A stretch of DNA of 64,000 bases from assembly GCA_002256005.1 (NCBI GenBank), contig NKIQ01000009.1, positions 1 to 64,000 on the forward strand, in the 5' to 3' direction. This DNA is from Alphaproteobacteria bacterium PA4. GTDB lineage: Bacteria; Pseudomonadota; Alphaproteobacteria; Sphingomonadales; Sphingomonadaceae. The position numbers and the translations under genes were made by a program. Below, one piece after another: positions 1 through 9,000 of the stretch. The number at the start of each line of letters is the position of its first letter. Positions within the stretch are counted from its first letter, which is position 1. The notes under the pieces were generated by a model. That model did not search any database. It was not told the DNA's origin and saw only the letters and a program-made list of their open reading frames with translations.

Positions 1-388
1 CCCGCGCCAGCGGCCCCAGCGACGCCGGCAGCAGCGCCTCCAGCCGGCCGCGCAGCGCCCGCGCCAGGCTGGCGCTCGCCCCACCGGTCGACACCGCCAC
101 CACCACCGGCGAGCGGTCGATGATCGCCCCCATCAGAAAATCGCTCAGCGCCGGCCGATCGACGACATTGACCAGCAAGCCCCGCCGGCGCAGCGCCACG
201 GCCGCCGCCTGCGCGTCGCCCTCGTCATCCAGCGCGACGAACGCCAGCGCCGCGTCCGCCGCCGGGTCGCCGGTCACGACACCCCCCGCCGCCGTCACCA
301 GCCGCGCCTTCGCCGCCGCGGCCTCGCCCTCGCCGATGATGATGACGGCGCGGTCCTTCAGGTTCAGGAAGATCGGCAACTGGTCCAT
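1..388 (-). CDS. cysG: Siroheme synthase N-terminal domain (precorrin-2 dehydrogenase / sirohydrochlorin ferrochelatase), partial
   Basis: The gene runs off the left edge of the window, so only the first 129 residues are seen. The protein begins MDQLPIFLNLKDRAVIIIGE, which is the usual start of the Rossmann domain that oxidises precorrin-2 and inserts iron to make siroheme for sulfite and nitrite reductases. The segment near residues 95-105 (VVVAVSTGGASASLAR) matches the conserved part of this family. The glycine-rich NAD loop is I-I-G-E-G-E-A, slightly degenerate. The C-terminal methyltransferase half, if present, lies outside the window, so CysG (fused) and a single-domain Met8/CysG-N protein cannot be told apart. 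Confidence 0.8.
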   Translation of the reverse strand, partial: MDQLPIFLNLKDRAVIIIGEGEAAAAKARLVTAAGGVVTGDPAADAALAFVALDDEGDAQAAAVALRRRGLLVNVVDRPALSDFLMGAIIDRSPVVVAVSTGGASASLARALRGRLEALLPASLGPLAR

Positions 389-441
389 GTGCGACCTGTG
401 CCGATCCCGGCGTTCCGACGCAAGCATGGCGCGCGCCGGAA

Positions 442-553
442 CCTGGGCCGTATCGACATTCAACCTTTCAGCTTTGCTGAACGTTGATTGCGAAGAACAT
501 AGAGCCTCCGGCGGCTGGGGCCTCTCGAAACTTGAATGTCGATACAGCCTAGG
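442..553. repeat. Palindromic intergenic element R1 (deleted copy with inverted-repeat ends)
   Basis: The ends are imperfect inverted repeats of 22 bp (442-463 and 532-553; 20 of 22 positions pair). Inside is one copy of the arm GCCTCCGGCGGCTGGGGCC that occurs in the larger element at 46527-46748, flanked by the same GATTGCGAAGAA and CTCTCGAAA sequences. Compared with that copy, this one lacks the loop and the second arm. The TAG stop codon of the neighbouring AI-2E gene (549-551) lies inside the right end. Confidence 0.75.
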
Positions 554-1589
554 CCACGCCTGGTTTCGGCGGCAGCGACGCCTTCAGCAGCACGACGCCC
601 ACGACGGTCAGCGGCACGGCGAGCACGGCGCCGAGCGCGCCCATCAGCACGGCGGCGCCGATCAGGCTGAAGATGGTCAGCGCTGGCGGCAGGTCGGCGA
701 ACTTGCCCTGCGCCATCGGGGTGACAACATTGCCCTGCAACTGCTGAACGACGACCAGGGCGACGATGGTCAGGATGCCGGTCTGCACGCCCATGCCGAA
801 GCCGATGACAACGGCGGGCACGCTGACCAGGATGACGCCGAGATAGGGCACGAATTCGCACAGGCCGGCGACAAGGCCGATGGCGATGGCCGACGGCAGC
901 CCGACCAGCGACAGGCCGATGGCGGTGCCAATGGCGACAAAGGCCATGCCGACGGCCTGCCCCTTCAGCCAGGCCATCAGCGCGGTGTGGATGGCGGCGA
1001 GGGTCTGGCGAGTGCGCGACAGGCCGGCACGCTCGGCGAGGTTGATCATGCCCTCGACATAAAGCTCCGGCTGCGCGGCCAGATAGATGCCGCCGACCAG
1101 CACCACGGCGAGGCCCGACAGGCCCGAGCCGAGATTGGCCAGCATTGACTGGGCGAAGCGCATCACCGTGCCGACTTCCGGGGCATAGCCATCCAGCCCG
1201 GCGATGATCTCGCGCCCGGTCTGGGTGCCGGCCAGCCAGGCCTTGATCGCGGCCAGCGCCGCCGGCCATTGCGCCGCCAGTGCCATGAACTGGCCGACCA
1301 TCAGATTGCCGAACAGGCCGAAGATGATCAGCACGGCGATCAGCGGCACCAGCACCGCCACCGCCAGCGCGGCGCCGAACGGCAGCCGCAGCCAGCGTTG
1401 CAGTACCACGGCAAGGCCATGGAACATGATCGCCGCCAGCGCACTGGCGAACAGCAGCAGCAAAAGGTCGAGCAGCCGCCAGCTGATCAGCGCCAGCGCG
1501 ACCGCCGCCATGGCCAGCAGGGTCTTGCGGAACACCTGCGCTGGCGATGACGGTGATAGCGTTGGCGGGGCAGGGGGCGGTGCGGACAT
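549..1589 (-). CDS. AI-2E / PerM family transporter
   Basis: This is a 346-residue polytopic inner-membrane protein of the AI-2E transporter (formerly UPF0118, PerM/TqsA-like) family. The N-terminus is Pro/Ser-rich and followed by paired hydrophobic helices (about 25-75) and a third near 80-105. The family's C-terminal block is recognisable around EFVPYLGVILVSVPAVVIGF and in the Val-rich helix after it. Members export small molecules or, in some bacteria, exchange Na+ for H+, so the substrate cannot be assigned here. The gene is divergent from the MFS gene at 1787. Its stop codon lies inside the right end of repeat R1. Confidence 0.88.
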   Translation of the reverse strand: MSAPPPAPPTLSPSSPAQVFRKTLLAMAAVALALISWRLLDLLLLLFASALAAIMFHGLAVVLQRWLRLPFGAALAVAVLVPLIAVLIIFGLFGNLMVGQFMALAAQWPAALAAIKAWLAGTQTGREIIAGLDGYAPEVGTVMRFAQSMLANLGSGLSGLAVVLVGGIYLAAQPELYVEGMINLAERAGLSRTRQTLAAIHTALMAWLKGQAVGMAFVAIGTAIGLSLVGLPSAIAIGLVAGLCEFVPYLGVILVSVPAVVIGFGMGVQTGILTIVALVVVQQLQGNVVTPMAQGKFADLPPALTIFSLIGAAVLMGALGAVLAVPLTVVGVVLLKASLPPKPGVA

Positions 1590-1786
1590 CGGTTCGGGGC
1601 CTTTCTCTGACGCGCCGGTAATGCGTGAGGTATAATCCGGTTGCCCGCCGATGAAAAATGCCCGGGCGCCATGGCCTTTGGCGGCATGTTTACGTATGCA
1701 CCGCCGCGCATCACGGCTTGCGCGGCGCCACCAATACGGCTTGTGTCGTGTCAGCGCACGCGATGCTGCGCAGGGGGAAAGCGATC

Positions 1787-3061
1787 ATGGCCATCACGCA
1801 TGCAACCGCCACGTCGGATGGCGATGCCGCTGGCGCCGATGTGCCGCAGCTGCGTGTCTTCGTGTTCGCGCTGTTCTTCATCTTTGGCGGCATCACCTCG
1901 CTGAACGATGTCATCATCCCCAAGCTGAAATCGCTGTTCACGCTGAATTTCACCGAGGCGATGCTGGTACAGTTCTGCTTCTTCACCGCCTATGCGGTGA
2001 TCGGCATTCCCGGCGCCCGGCTCGTCAAGCGCATCGGTTATCTGCGCGGTGCCGCCGCCGGCCTTGTCATCATGATGATCGGCTGCCTGTTGTTCATACC
2101 GGCGTCCGAAACCGCCAGCTATCCGGTGTTCCTGTTCGCGCTGTTCGTGCTGGCCAGCGGCGTCGTCGTCGTCCAGGTCGTCGCCAATCCGCTGATCTCG
2201 ATGCTCGGCCCGCCGCGCACTGCGCCCAGCCGGCTCACCTTTGCCCAGGCCTTCAATTCGCTCGGCACGACGATCTTTCCGATTTTCGGGGCGATCCTGA
2301 TCCTCGGCAGCCTCGCCACAGTCGACCCGGCGACGCTGACCGGCGCCGCCGCGGATGCCTATCGCACCGCCGAAAGCCAGGCGATCGTCCATGGCTATCT
2401 GGGGCTGGCCGCGGCGCTGGCCGTGGTGGCGCTGGTCGTCTGGCTGTTCCGCAATCGCCTGCCCGCCGAAAGCCATGAGGCCGCCAAGGGGCTGGCCGGG
2501 CTCGATCTGCTGCGCCGGCCGCGCTTCGGCTGGGGCGCGCTGTGCATCTTCCTCTATGTGGGGGCGGAGGTTTCGATCGGATCGATGATCGTCAGCTATC
2601 TGATGCAGCCACAGGTGCTGGCGCTGGCCCAGCAGGACGCTGGCAAGCTGATCGGGCTCTATTGGGGCGGTGCCATGGTCGGGCGCTTCATCGGATCGGC
2701 GGCGTTGCGCGTCATCAGCCCTGGCAAGGCGCTGGCCGGCGTCGCCATCGGCGCCATCGCGCTCATCGCCCTGTCGGTGTCCACCACCGGCACGGTGTCC
2801 GGCTATGCCCTGCTTGCCATCGGCCTGACGAACGCCATCATGTTCCCGACGATCTTCACGCTCGCCTGCGAAGGGCTGGGGCCGCGCGCCGCCGATGGCT
2901 CCGGCATCATCAATGTCGCGATTTTCGGTGGTGCGGTCGTCCCGCTGCTCACCGGGCTCATTGCCGATGGCAGCGGCAGCCTCGCCATGGCGTTGCTGCT
3001 GCCCGCTGCCTGTTATGCCGTGATTGCCGGCTTCGGCTGGTCGGCGCGGCGTCCGGTGTAG
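1787..3061 (+). CDS. Sugar MFS transporter, FucP / glucose-galactose type
   Basis: The product is a 424-residue transporter with 12 predicted membrane segments, resembling the FucP/GluP group of H+/sugar symporters. Recognisable blocks are FFIFGGITSLNDVIIPKLK in helix 1, QFCFFTAYAVIGIPGARLVKRIGY spread over helices 2-3, and GLYWGGAMVGRFIGSA in the second half. I chose the ATG at 1787 because it follows the purine-rich AGGGGGAAAG and precedes a plausible short cytoplasmic tail. An upstream in-frame ATG at 1658 would add 43 residues that do not look like transporter sequence. The gene is divergent from the AI-2E gene and convergent with accA. The exact sugar is unknown. Confidence 0.88.
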   Translation: MAITHATATSDGDAAGADVPQLRVFVFALFFIFGGITSLNDVIIPKLKSLFTLNFTEAMLVQFCFFTAYAVIGIPGARLVKRIGYLRGAAAGLVIMMIGCLLFIPASETASYPVFLFALFVLASGVVVVQVVANPLISMLGPPRTAPSRLTFAQAFNSLGTTIFPIFGAILILGSLATVDPATLTGAAADAYRTAESQAIVHGYLGLAAALAVVALVVWLFRNRLPAESHEAAKGLAGLDLLRRPRFGWGALCIFLYVGAEVSIGSMIVSYLMQPQVLALAQQDAGKLIGLYWGGAMVGRFIGSAALRVISPGKALAGVAIGAIALIALSVSTTGTVSGYALLAIGLTNAIMFPTIFTLACEGLGPRAADGSGIINVAIFGGAVVPLLTGLIADGSGSLAMALLLPAACYAVIAGFGWSARRPV

Positions 3062-3073
3062 AAAAATGCGGAC

Positions 3074-3102
3074 GTGCGGGGGGCGCGGCCCGGTGCCCGC
3101 AC
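3074..3102. terminator. Hairpin between convergent genes
   Basis: GTGCGGG (3074-3080) pairs perfectly with CCCGCAC (3096-3102) in the short gap between the convergent MFS and accA genes. It has no clear T-run on either side, so it is at best a weak intrinsic or Rho-assisted terminator. Confidence 0.4.
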
Positions 3103-3115
3103 AGCGCGATCACAT

Positions 3116-4072
3116 CTACAGCAGCCGGCCCATTTCGACGAATTTGTTGCGGCGGGCCTGGCGCAAGGCCTTTGGCTCCATGGCCAGCAGCGGCGTCAGT
3201 TCGGCCGCGATGGCCATGGTCAGCGAGGCGATGGCGGCGCCGGGGTCACGATGCGCGCCACCCAGCGGCTCGGTGATGATCGCATCGATGACGCCCAGTT
3301 GCTTCAGGTCGCCGGCGGTGACACGCATCGCTTCGGCGGCTTCCGGGGCATGGCTGTTGCCGCCGGGCCCGGCGGTGCGCCACAGGATGGAGGCGCAGCC
3401 TTCCGGCGAGATCACCGCATAGACGGCGTGTTCGAACATGATGACCTTGTCGGCCGCGGCGAGCGCGACGGCGCCGCCGGAGCCGCCTTCGCCGGTGATG
3501 GCGGCGATGATCGGCACGGGCGCGGCGAGGCAGGCTTCGGTGGCGCGGGCGATGGCTTCGGCCTGGCCGCGTTCTTCGGCATCAAGGCCGGGAAAGGCGC
3601 CGGCGGTATCGACGAGCGTGACGACCGGTACGTTGAAGCGGCCGGCGAGCTCGATCAGGCGGATCGCCTTGCGATAGCCCTCGGGCCTGCCCATGCCGAA
3701 ATTGTGCTTCACGCGGCTCGCGGTGTCGTTGCCCTTTTCATGGCCGATGACCATGACCGGCACATTCTGGCCGCGCAGCCGGCCAAGCCCGCCGATGATG
3801 GCATGATCTTCACCAAAGGCCCGGTCGCCGGCCAGCGGCATGAAATCCTCGACCAGCGCCTTGACCATGTCGGTGAAGTGCGGCCGCGCCGGGTGGCGGG
3901 CGACCTGGGTCTTCTGCCAGGGCGTCAGCCGCGCATAGGTTTCGGCAAGCAGGCGGCGGGCGGCACCCTCGGCATGCTTGGCGCCGGCTTCATCGCCGGC
4001 GGCGCGATAGTCCGCCGCGCGCGCCTGGATGGTCTGGACCGGCTTTTCGAAGTCGAGATAGGCTATGCTCAC
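3116..4072 (-). CDS. accA: Acetyl-CoA carboxylase carboxyltransferase subunit alpha
   Basis: The 318-residue product is the alpha subunit of the carboxyltransferase. With AccD it moves the carboxyl group from biotinyl-AccB to acetyl-CoA, giving malonyl-CoA for fatty-acid synthesis in the cytoplasm. The start [19 protein letters not shown] is typical of AccA. The crotonase-fold core is seen in [20 protein letters not shown] (residues about 95-115), in [21 protein letters not shown], and in the glycine-rich oxyanion segment [16 protein letters not shown]. The length is normal for alphaproteobacteria. It follows the glycosyltransferase gene by 31 bp on the same strand and could be cotranscribed with it. 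Confidence 0.97.
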   Translation of the reverse strand: MSIAYLDFEKPVQTIQARAADYRAAGDEAGAKHAEGAARRLLAETYARLTPWQKTQVARHPARPHFTDMVKALVEDFMPLAGDRAFGEDHAIIGGLGRLRGQNVPVMVIGHEKGNDTASRVKHNFGMGRPEGYRKAIRLIELAGRFNVPVVTLVDTAGAFPGLDAEERGQAEAIARATEACLAAPVPIIAAITGEGGSGGAVALAAADKVIMFEHAVYAVISPEGCASILWRTAGPGGNSHAPEAAEAMRVTAGDLKQLGVIDAIITEPLGGAHRDPGAAIASLTMAIAAELTPLLAMEPKALRQARRNKFVEMGRLL

Positions 4073-4103
4073 GCTATCCGCCTAGAGCGGTGCGCGGCTG
4101 CGG

Positions 4104-5285
4104 TCAATCGAGCCGCAGCGCCTGCGCCATGTCTCGGGCGAGGCGCTGTGTCGCAGCCTGGGGGTCATGCCCGGCCAATGTGGCGGCCATGGCGCGGGCG
4201 GCGGCGCGTTCCGGCGCGTCGGATTGCACCATCGCATCGAGCAGGTCGCCCAGTGTCGCCGCATCCCAGGCGGGGGCGATGTGGCCCAGGCCCTGCGCCG
4301 CCAGCCGCCAGGCGTGGCATTGCGCCTCCTGCCGGTCGGGCAGCAGCAGCTGCGGGCAGCCGGCGGTGAGGGCGTCGAGCGCCAGGCCATGGCCGCCGCG
4401 CGTCACCGCCAGCACCGAATCGGCCAGCACCAGCGCCGGATCGAGCGGTTCGCGTTCATGGGCGATGGTACCGGGGAGCGGGAAGGTCGGTGCGCTGCTG
4501 CACATCCAGATGACCGGCCAGCCCCGTGTCGCCAATGCCTGCGCCAGCGGTGCCGCCATCGGCCGATCGAAGGGGATATAGACGAAGATGCGGGGGCCGG
4601 GGGTGTCGGGCCATTCCGCCACAGCCGCCGCGCCGATCCCGGACAGGGGGCCGTAGAAGGCCGTATCGCGGCGCCCGTCGGGCGATTCGAGGGCGGGCAG
4701 GCTGGCAAGGAAGGCCGGCGCGCGATCGAGCAATTCCCACAGGCCGCCCAGCACAGGCGCGCCGTAGTGACGGCAGACGGCGCGGATCACCCGGTCGGCT
4801 ACCGCATCGGCGGCAGCGCGCTCCGCCACCGACAGCGTGGCATCGGGCATCAGCGCCGGCATCGGCCGCGACGCCGGCGGGCAGGTGAAGGGCGTGCCGA
4901 TCCGCGCCGCCGGCAGCCCGGCGACATGCGCGGCCAGCAGTGCCGCCGGGGCATGCTCGGTATAGATGGCGCCGGGGCCGATCAGCTCGAACAGCGCCAG
5001 CCAGCCGCCGACCAGCGCGACCAGCGCCTCGTCATCGGCGAAGCCGCCGTCGGCATAGACCTGGCCCAGCGTCAGGGCCGGCAGGGTCAGCCGGCTGCCG
5101 AGCCAGATCGGCGCCTGTAGGGTGCGTGCAAAGGGTTGACAGGGCAGGGCTTTTGCCGCCGCCAGGTCGCGGACGGCCAGCCAGCTGTCATGGCCCAGCA
5201 CCGACAGGGCGCCCGCCACCGGCGCCAGCATGTTGAGGTGCCCGAGGCCGAGCCCCAGTTCCTGACAGGCGAGCAGCCGGGTCAT
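4104..5285 (-). CDS. GT-B fold glycosyltransferase, MGT-like
   Basis: The 393-residue product looks like a UDP-glycosyltransferase/MGT-type (GT1/GT28-like) enzyme. The N-terminus, MTRLLACQELGLGLGHLNML, has the Gly-His-rich loop common at the acceptor side of these enzymes. The C-terminal nucleotide-sugar region reads TRGGHGLALDALTAGCPQLL and then LPDRQEAQCHAWRL, matching the GG-G-E/D-G-P-DQ pattern of the family. I placed the start at the ATG at 5285; a longer in-frame start at 5399 would overlap trmB. It lies between trmB and accA on the same strand. Donor and acceptor are unknown, and no cell-envelope or antibiotic gene cluster surrounds it. Confidence 0.75.
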   Translation of the reverse strand: MTRLLACQELGLGLGHLNMLAPVAGALSVLGHDSWLAVRDLAAAKALPCQPFARTLQAPIWLGSRLTLPALTLGQVYADGGFADDEALVALVGGWLALFELIGPGAIYTEHAPAALLAAHVAGLPAARIGTPFTCPPASRPMPALMPDATLSVAERAAADAVADRVIRAVCRHYGAPVLGGLWELLDRAPAFLASLPALESPDGRRDTAFYGPLSGIGAAAVAEWPDTPGPRIFVYIPFDRPMAAPLAQALATRGWPVIWMCSSAPTFPLPGTIAHEREPLDPALVLADSVLAVTRGGHGLALDALTAGCPQLLLPDRQEAQCHAWRLAAQGLGHIAPAWDAATLGDLLDAMVQSDAPERAAARAMAATLAGHDPQAATQRLARDMAQALRLD

Positions 5286-5337
5286 CGGCGGGGGATTTCG
5301 GGCGAAAAAGGGGCCGCCAGGGATGCAGGCATCAACG

Positions 5338-6021
5338 CTAGACCCGCCGATAGCGGAAGTACCAAACCTCGTGCCCCAGCCGCCGCGCCTTGGCTTCATA
5401 ACGGGTCTGCGGCCAGTCGTCGGGGCGGTGCTGCCAGTCGGCCGGGGTTTCGGCCAGCCATTCGAAATCGTGGCGCTGGCCCATCTGCATCAGCGCCCAG
5501 CGGCAATAGACGGGGTGATCGGTGCCGAGCCGGAACTCGCCGCCGGGCTTCAGCGCGCGGGCGACAAGGTCGAGCGGGCCGGGGTTGGCGAAGCGGCGCT
5601 TGGCATGGCGCGCCTTGGGCCAGGGGTCGGGGTGCAGCAGGAACACCCGGTCGAGGCTGGCCGGCGGCAGGCGATCGAGAATGTCGAGCGCGTCGCCATT
5701 GTGCAGGCGGATGTTGCCGAGGCTGCGCTGCTCGACCTCCAGCAGCGCGCCGACGACGCCATCGAGGAACGGCTCGGCGCCGATGATGCCGACGTGCGGG
5801 TTGGCTTCCGCCTGCGCCCCCATATGCTCGCCGCGGCCGAAGCCGATTTCCAGCCACAGCGGCCGATCGGCGCCGAACAGGCCGGCGGCGGTCAGGTCGC
5901 CGGTCGCCGGCACCGCCAGCTGCGGCAGCAGGGTTTCGACGAGCGCCGCCTGGCCTACCCGCAATTTGTGACCGGTGCGGCGACCATAGAGCCGGCGTAT
6001 GGTGGCAGGATCGGATGTCAT
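5338..6021 (-). CDS. trmB: tRNA (guanine-N7-)-methyltransferase
   Basis: TrmB methylates G46 in the variable loop of tRNA using S-adenosylmethionine. The 227-residue form starting at the ATG at 6021 (MTSDPATIRRLYGRRTGHKL) matches the usual N-terminus; 16 extra residues would come from the ATG at 6069. The SAM-binding and catalytic blocks are visible as LWLEIGFGRGEHMGAQAE, VGIIGAEPFLDGVV and the signature VFLLHPDPWPKARHAKRR. The C-terminal FRLGTDHPVYCRWAL is also typical. In many alphaproteobacteria trmB follows lnt and metK; here those two lie 1.7 kb away, separated by a monooxygenase gene on the opposite strand. Confidence 0.96.
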   Translation of the reverse strand: MTSDPATIRRLYGRRTGHKLRVGQAALVETLLPQLAVPATGDLTAAGLFGADRPLWLEIGFGRGEHMGAQAEANPHVGIIGAEPFLDGVVGALLEVEQRSLGNIRLHNGDALDILDRLPPASLDRVFLLHPDPWPKARHAKRRFANPGPLDLVARALKPGGEFRLGTDHPVYCRWALMQMGQRHDFEWLAETPADWQHRPDDWPQTRYEAKARRLGHEVWYFRYRRV

Positions 6022-6068
6022 GGCGCTGCCTTTGCCGCAATTGCCGACAACAGGAAAGCGCCGGCGCA

Positions 6069-6082
6069 TTGATCGGGATCAA
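6069..6082. promoter_or_regulatory. FNR/FixK-type binding box
   Basis: The 14-bp sequence TTGATCGGGATCAA is a perfect match to the FNR/FixK consensus TTGAT-N4-ATCAA. It sits in the 125-bp gap between the divergent trmB and monooxygenase genes, centred about 71 bp before the monooxygenase start codon and about 55 bp before trmB. Control by an FNR-family regulator is inferred from the sequence match alone. Confidence 0.55.
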
Positions 6083-6146
6083 GGCCGATGGCGGCGATTC
6101 CGGCAGGATCGCCTGAAAACAGGGCCAGAACAGGGGAATACGGCAG

Positions 6147-7667
6147 ATGAGCACAGGCCAGACCACGGCAGCAACCGGCTGCGAGCATGTCGATGTGCTG
6201 GTCGTCGGCGCCGGCATTTCCGGCATCGGCGCCGCCTGGCACATGACGCACCAGCGCCCCGAAACCAGCTTTGTCGTGCTGGAGGCGGAAGGCAGCTATG
6301 GCGGCACCTGGCTGACGCATAATTTTCCCGGCATCCGCTCCGATTCCGATCTCTACACCTTCGGCTATCGCTTCAAGCCCTGGGTCGGCCCGCCGATTGC
6401 CACCGCCGCCGAAATCCAGGCCTATCTGGGCGCGGTCATCGACGAGAACGATCTGGGCCGCCACATCCGCTACGGCCATCGCATCACCACGGCGAACTGG
6501 GACAGCGCGGCGCAATGCTGGACGGTGACGGCGGTGCGCACCGACACCGGCGAACAGCTGCGCTTCACCGCCAATTTCCTCTGGATGTGCCAGGGCTATT
6601 ACCGCCACCGCCAGGGCTTCATGCCGGAATGGCCGGGCATGGCGGACTATCAGGGCACGATCGCCCATACCGAGGAATGGGACGACAGCCTCGATTATGC
6701 CGGCAAGCAGGTGCTGGTCATCGGCTCCGGCGCCACCGCCGCCACCGTGGTGCCGGAAATGGCCAAGACCGCCGGCCATGTCACCATGCTGCAACGCTCC
6801 CCCACCTATTTCATCCCGGGGCGCAACGCCGTCGACATTGCCGACACGCTGCGGCTGTTGCAGGTCGATGAAAACTGGATCCACGAGATCGTCCGCCGCC
6901 AGCGCAATTTCGAAGGCGCCGAAATCACCCGCCGCTGCTTCGAGGAGCCGGACGCGGTGCGCGCCGAACTGCTGGAAGGCGTGCGCGCGCTGCTGCCGCC
7001 CGATTACGACATGCGGCACTTCACACCCAATTATCTGCCTTGGCGGCAGCGCATCGCCTTCGTGCCGGATGGCGACCTGTTCGCCGGCATCTGCGCCGGC
7101 AAGGCCAGTGTCGTCACCGATGAAATCGCGCATTTCACGCCCACCGGCGTCGCGCTGAAATCCGGCGCCAGCATCGATGCCGATGTCATCGTCGCCGCCA
7201 CCGGCTTCAACCTGCTGCCGCTGGGCGGCATCGATTTCAGCATCGATGGCGTGGCGCTGGATTTCCCGAACAGCGTCACCTGGCGCGGCATGATGTTCAC
7301 CGGCGTCCCCAACCTCATCTGGGTGTTCGGCTATTTCCGCGCCAGTTGGACGCTGCGCGCCGATCTGATCGGCGATTTCATGATCCGGCTGCTCAACGAC
7401 ATGGCCGCCCGCGGTGCGACCTCGGTGGTGCCGGTGCTGCGCCCGCACGAGGCCGGGCTGGAACGCCTGCCGTGGATCGCGCCGGAAAACATGAACTCCG
7501 GCTATCTGCAGCGCGGCATGCACCTGCTGCCGCGCCGGCTCGACACGCCGGAATGGCAGCACAGCCAGGATTACTGGCTGGAAAAGGACGTGTTCCCGAC
7601 CATCGATCTCGACGATGGCACGCTGCACTTTGCCGGACCGAAGCCGCAGGCGCTGGCAGCGGAGTAG
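6147..7667 (+). CDS. Flavin-containing (Baeyer-Villiger type) monooxygenase
   Basis: The 506-residue product is a class B flavoprotein monooxygenase that uses FAD, NADPH and O2 to insert oxygen into ketones or to oxidise N/S atoms, like EthA and related BVMOs. The first Rossmann motif, GAGISGIG, starts at residue 21, and a second, VIGSGATAAT, lies near residue 191. The BVMO fingerprint (F-x-G-x3-H-x3-W-P/D) appears as YQGTIAHTEEWD at residues 168-179, with Tyr for the first Phe. The gene is transcribed away from trmB and towards metK, and an FNR-like box lies in its promoter region. The substrate is not predictable. Confidence 0.88.
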   Translation: MSTGQTTAATGCEHVDVLVVGAGISGIGAAWHMTHQRPETSFVVLEAEGSYGGTWLTHNFPGIRSDSDLYTFGYRFKPWVGPPIATAAEIQAYLGAVIDENDLGRHIRYGHRITTANWDSAAQCWTVTAVRTDTGEQLRFTANFLWMCQGYYRHRQGFMPEWPGMADYQGTIAHTEEWDDSLDYAGKQVLVIGSGATAATVVPEMAKTAGHVTMLQRSPTYFIPGRNAVDIADTLRLLQVDENWIHEIVRRQRNFEGAEITRRCFEEPDAVRAELLEGVRALLPPDYDMRHFTPNYLPWRQRIAFVPDGDLFAGICAGKASVVTDEIAHFTPTGVALKSGASIDADVIVAATGFNLLPLGGIDFSIDGVALDFPNSVTWRGMMFTGVPNLIWVFGYFRASWTLRADLIGDFMIRLLNDMAARGATSVVPVLRPHEAGLERLPWIAPENMNSGYLQRGMHLLPRRLDTPEWQHSQDYWLEKDVFPTIDLDDGTLHFAGPKPQALAAE

Positions 7668-7674
7668 CAAAGGC

Positions 7675-7703
7675 GCCCGGCGGTCACGGCACGACCGCCG
7701 GGC
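7675..7703. terminator. Bidirectional hairpin between the monooxygenase gene and metK
   Basis: A perfect 11-bp stem, GCCCGGCGGTC (7675-7685) with GACCGCCGGGC (7693-7703), encloses a 7-base loop between two convergent genes. It lacks a long T-run, so termination may be Rho-assisted. Confidence 0.65.
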
Positions 7704-7719
7704 TGTTCGTGGCTGGCGA

Positions 7720-8943
7720 TCAGGCCAGCGCCGCTTTCAGTGCGTCGACCAGGTCGGTCTTTTCCCAGCTGAAGCCGCCGTCGGCATCGGGCGTGCGGCC
7801 GAAATGGCCATAGGCGGCGGTGCGCTGATAGATCGGCTTGTTGAGGCCCAGATGGGTGCGGATGCCGCGCGGTGTCAGCCGGACGAGCTGCGGCAGCACC
7901 GCCTCCAGCTTCGCTTCGTCAACAGTGCCGGTGCCGTGCAGGTCGACATAGACCGACAGCGGCTCGGCGACGCCGATGGCATAGCTCAGCTGGATGGTGC
8001 AGCGGCGGGCGAGGCCGGCGGCGACGACATTCTTGGCAAGATAGCGGGTGATATAGGCCGCCGAACGATCGACCTTGGTCGGGTCCTTGCCGGAAAAGGC
8101 GCCGCCGCCGTGCGGGCTGGCACCGCCATAGGTGTCGACGATGATCTTGCGCCCGGTCAGGCCGGCGTCGCCATCCGGGCCGCCGATTTCGAAACGGCCG
8201 GTCGGGTTGACGTGGATCACCGTTTCGTCGGTGATGAAACCGGCGGGCAGCACATCATGAAACACGCCCATGACATAGTCGCGCAGCTGCTGATATTTGG
8301 CCGGGTCGCCTTCGCCATTGTGCCAGAAATAGCCGGGCGCATGCTGGGTGGAGACGACGAGCGCGGTGGCACGCACCGGCACTTCGTTTTCATAGGCGAG
8401 CGTCACCTGGCTCTTGGCATCGGGTTCGAGGAACGACACCACGCCGGCGCGGCGATCGGCGGCCATGCGCTCGAGGATCTTGTGCGAATAATAGAGCGTC
8501 GCCGGCATCAGCCCCTGGGTTTCATCGGTGGCATAGCCGAACATGATGCCCTGGTCGCCGGCGCCCTCGTCCTTGTTGCCGGTCGAATCGACGCCCTGGG
8601 CGATATGGTCGGACTGGCCGTGCAGATTGTTTTCGAAGCGGAAGCTTTCCCAGTGGAAGCCCGATTGTGCATAGCCGATGCGCTTTACCGTGGCGCGCAC
8701 CGTCGCTTCGATTTCGGCCAGCGCGCCCGGCGCCCATTCGTTGTTTTCATAGACGCCCTTGCAGCGGATTTCGCCGGCCAGCACGACCAGCTGGGTGGTG
8801 GTCAGTGTTTCGCAGGCGATGCGGGCTTCCGGGTCCTTGGACAGGAACAGGTCGACAATGGCGTCGGAAATCTGGTCGGCAACCTTGTCGGGATGGCCTT
8901 CGGAAACGGATTCGCTGGTGAACAGAAACGCGGAACGCGGCAT
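7720..8943 (-). CDS. metK: S-adenosylmethionine synthetase
   Basis: MetK makes S-adenosylmethionine from methionine and ATP. The 407-residue form from the ATG at 8943 starts [20 protein letters not shown], the invariant opening of the family, and an upstream ATG at 9009 would add 22 unlikely residues. Signature 1, [12 protein letters not shown], and the P-loop-like signature 2, [19 protein letters not shown], are intact. It lies 99 bp downstream of lnt on the same strand, and the gap contains a strong hairpin in what would be the metK leader. Confidence 0.98.
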   Translation of the reverse strand: MPRSAFLFTSESVSEGHPDKVADQISDAIVDLFLSKDPEARIACETLTTTQLVVLAGEIRCKGVYENNEWAPGALAEIEATVRATVKRIGYAQSGFHWESFRFENNLHGQSDHIAQGVDSTGNKDEGAGDQGIMFGYATDETQGLMPATLYYSHKILERMAADRRAGVVSFLEPDAKSQVTLAYENEVPVRATALVVSTQHAPGYFWHNGEGDPAKYQQLRDYVMGVFHDVLPAGFITDETVIHVNPTGRFEIGGPDGDAGLTGRKIIVDTYGGASPHGGGAFSGKDPTKVDRSAAYITRYLAKNVVAAGLARRCTIQLSYAIGVAEPLSVYVDLHGTGTVDEAKLEAVLPQLVRLTPRGIRTHLGLNKPIYQRTAAYGHFGRTPDADGGFSWEKTDLVDALKAALA

Positions 8944-8971
8944 TGCGGGGCTATCCTGAACGCTGGTGCCT

Positions 8972-9000
8972 GACGGCAGTGGGGGATACGCCCCGCCGTC
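8972..9000 (-). promoter_or_regulatory. Strong hairpin in the metK leader
   Basis: GACGGC (8972-8977) pairs with GCCGTC (8995-9000), and GGGG (8981-8984) pairs with CCCC (8991-8994), with a 3-base bulge between. The hairpin ends 28 bp before the metK start. It does not match a SAM riboswitch that I can recognise. It could be a leader structure or simply the end of the lnt transcript. Confidence 0.4.

Noticed and set aside
4104-5399. Longer glycosyltransferase starting at 5399
   Set aside because: It would overlap the end of trmB by about 60 bp, and the extra 38 residues are Gly/Pro/Arg-rich without family resemblance.
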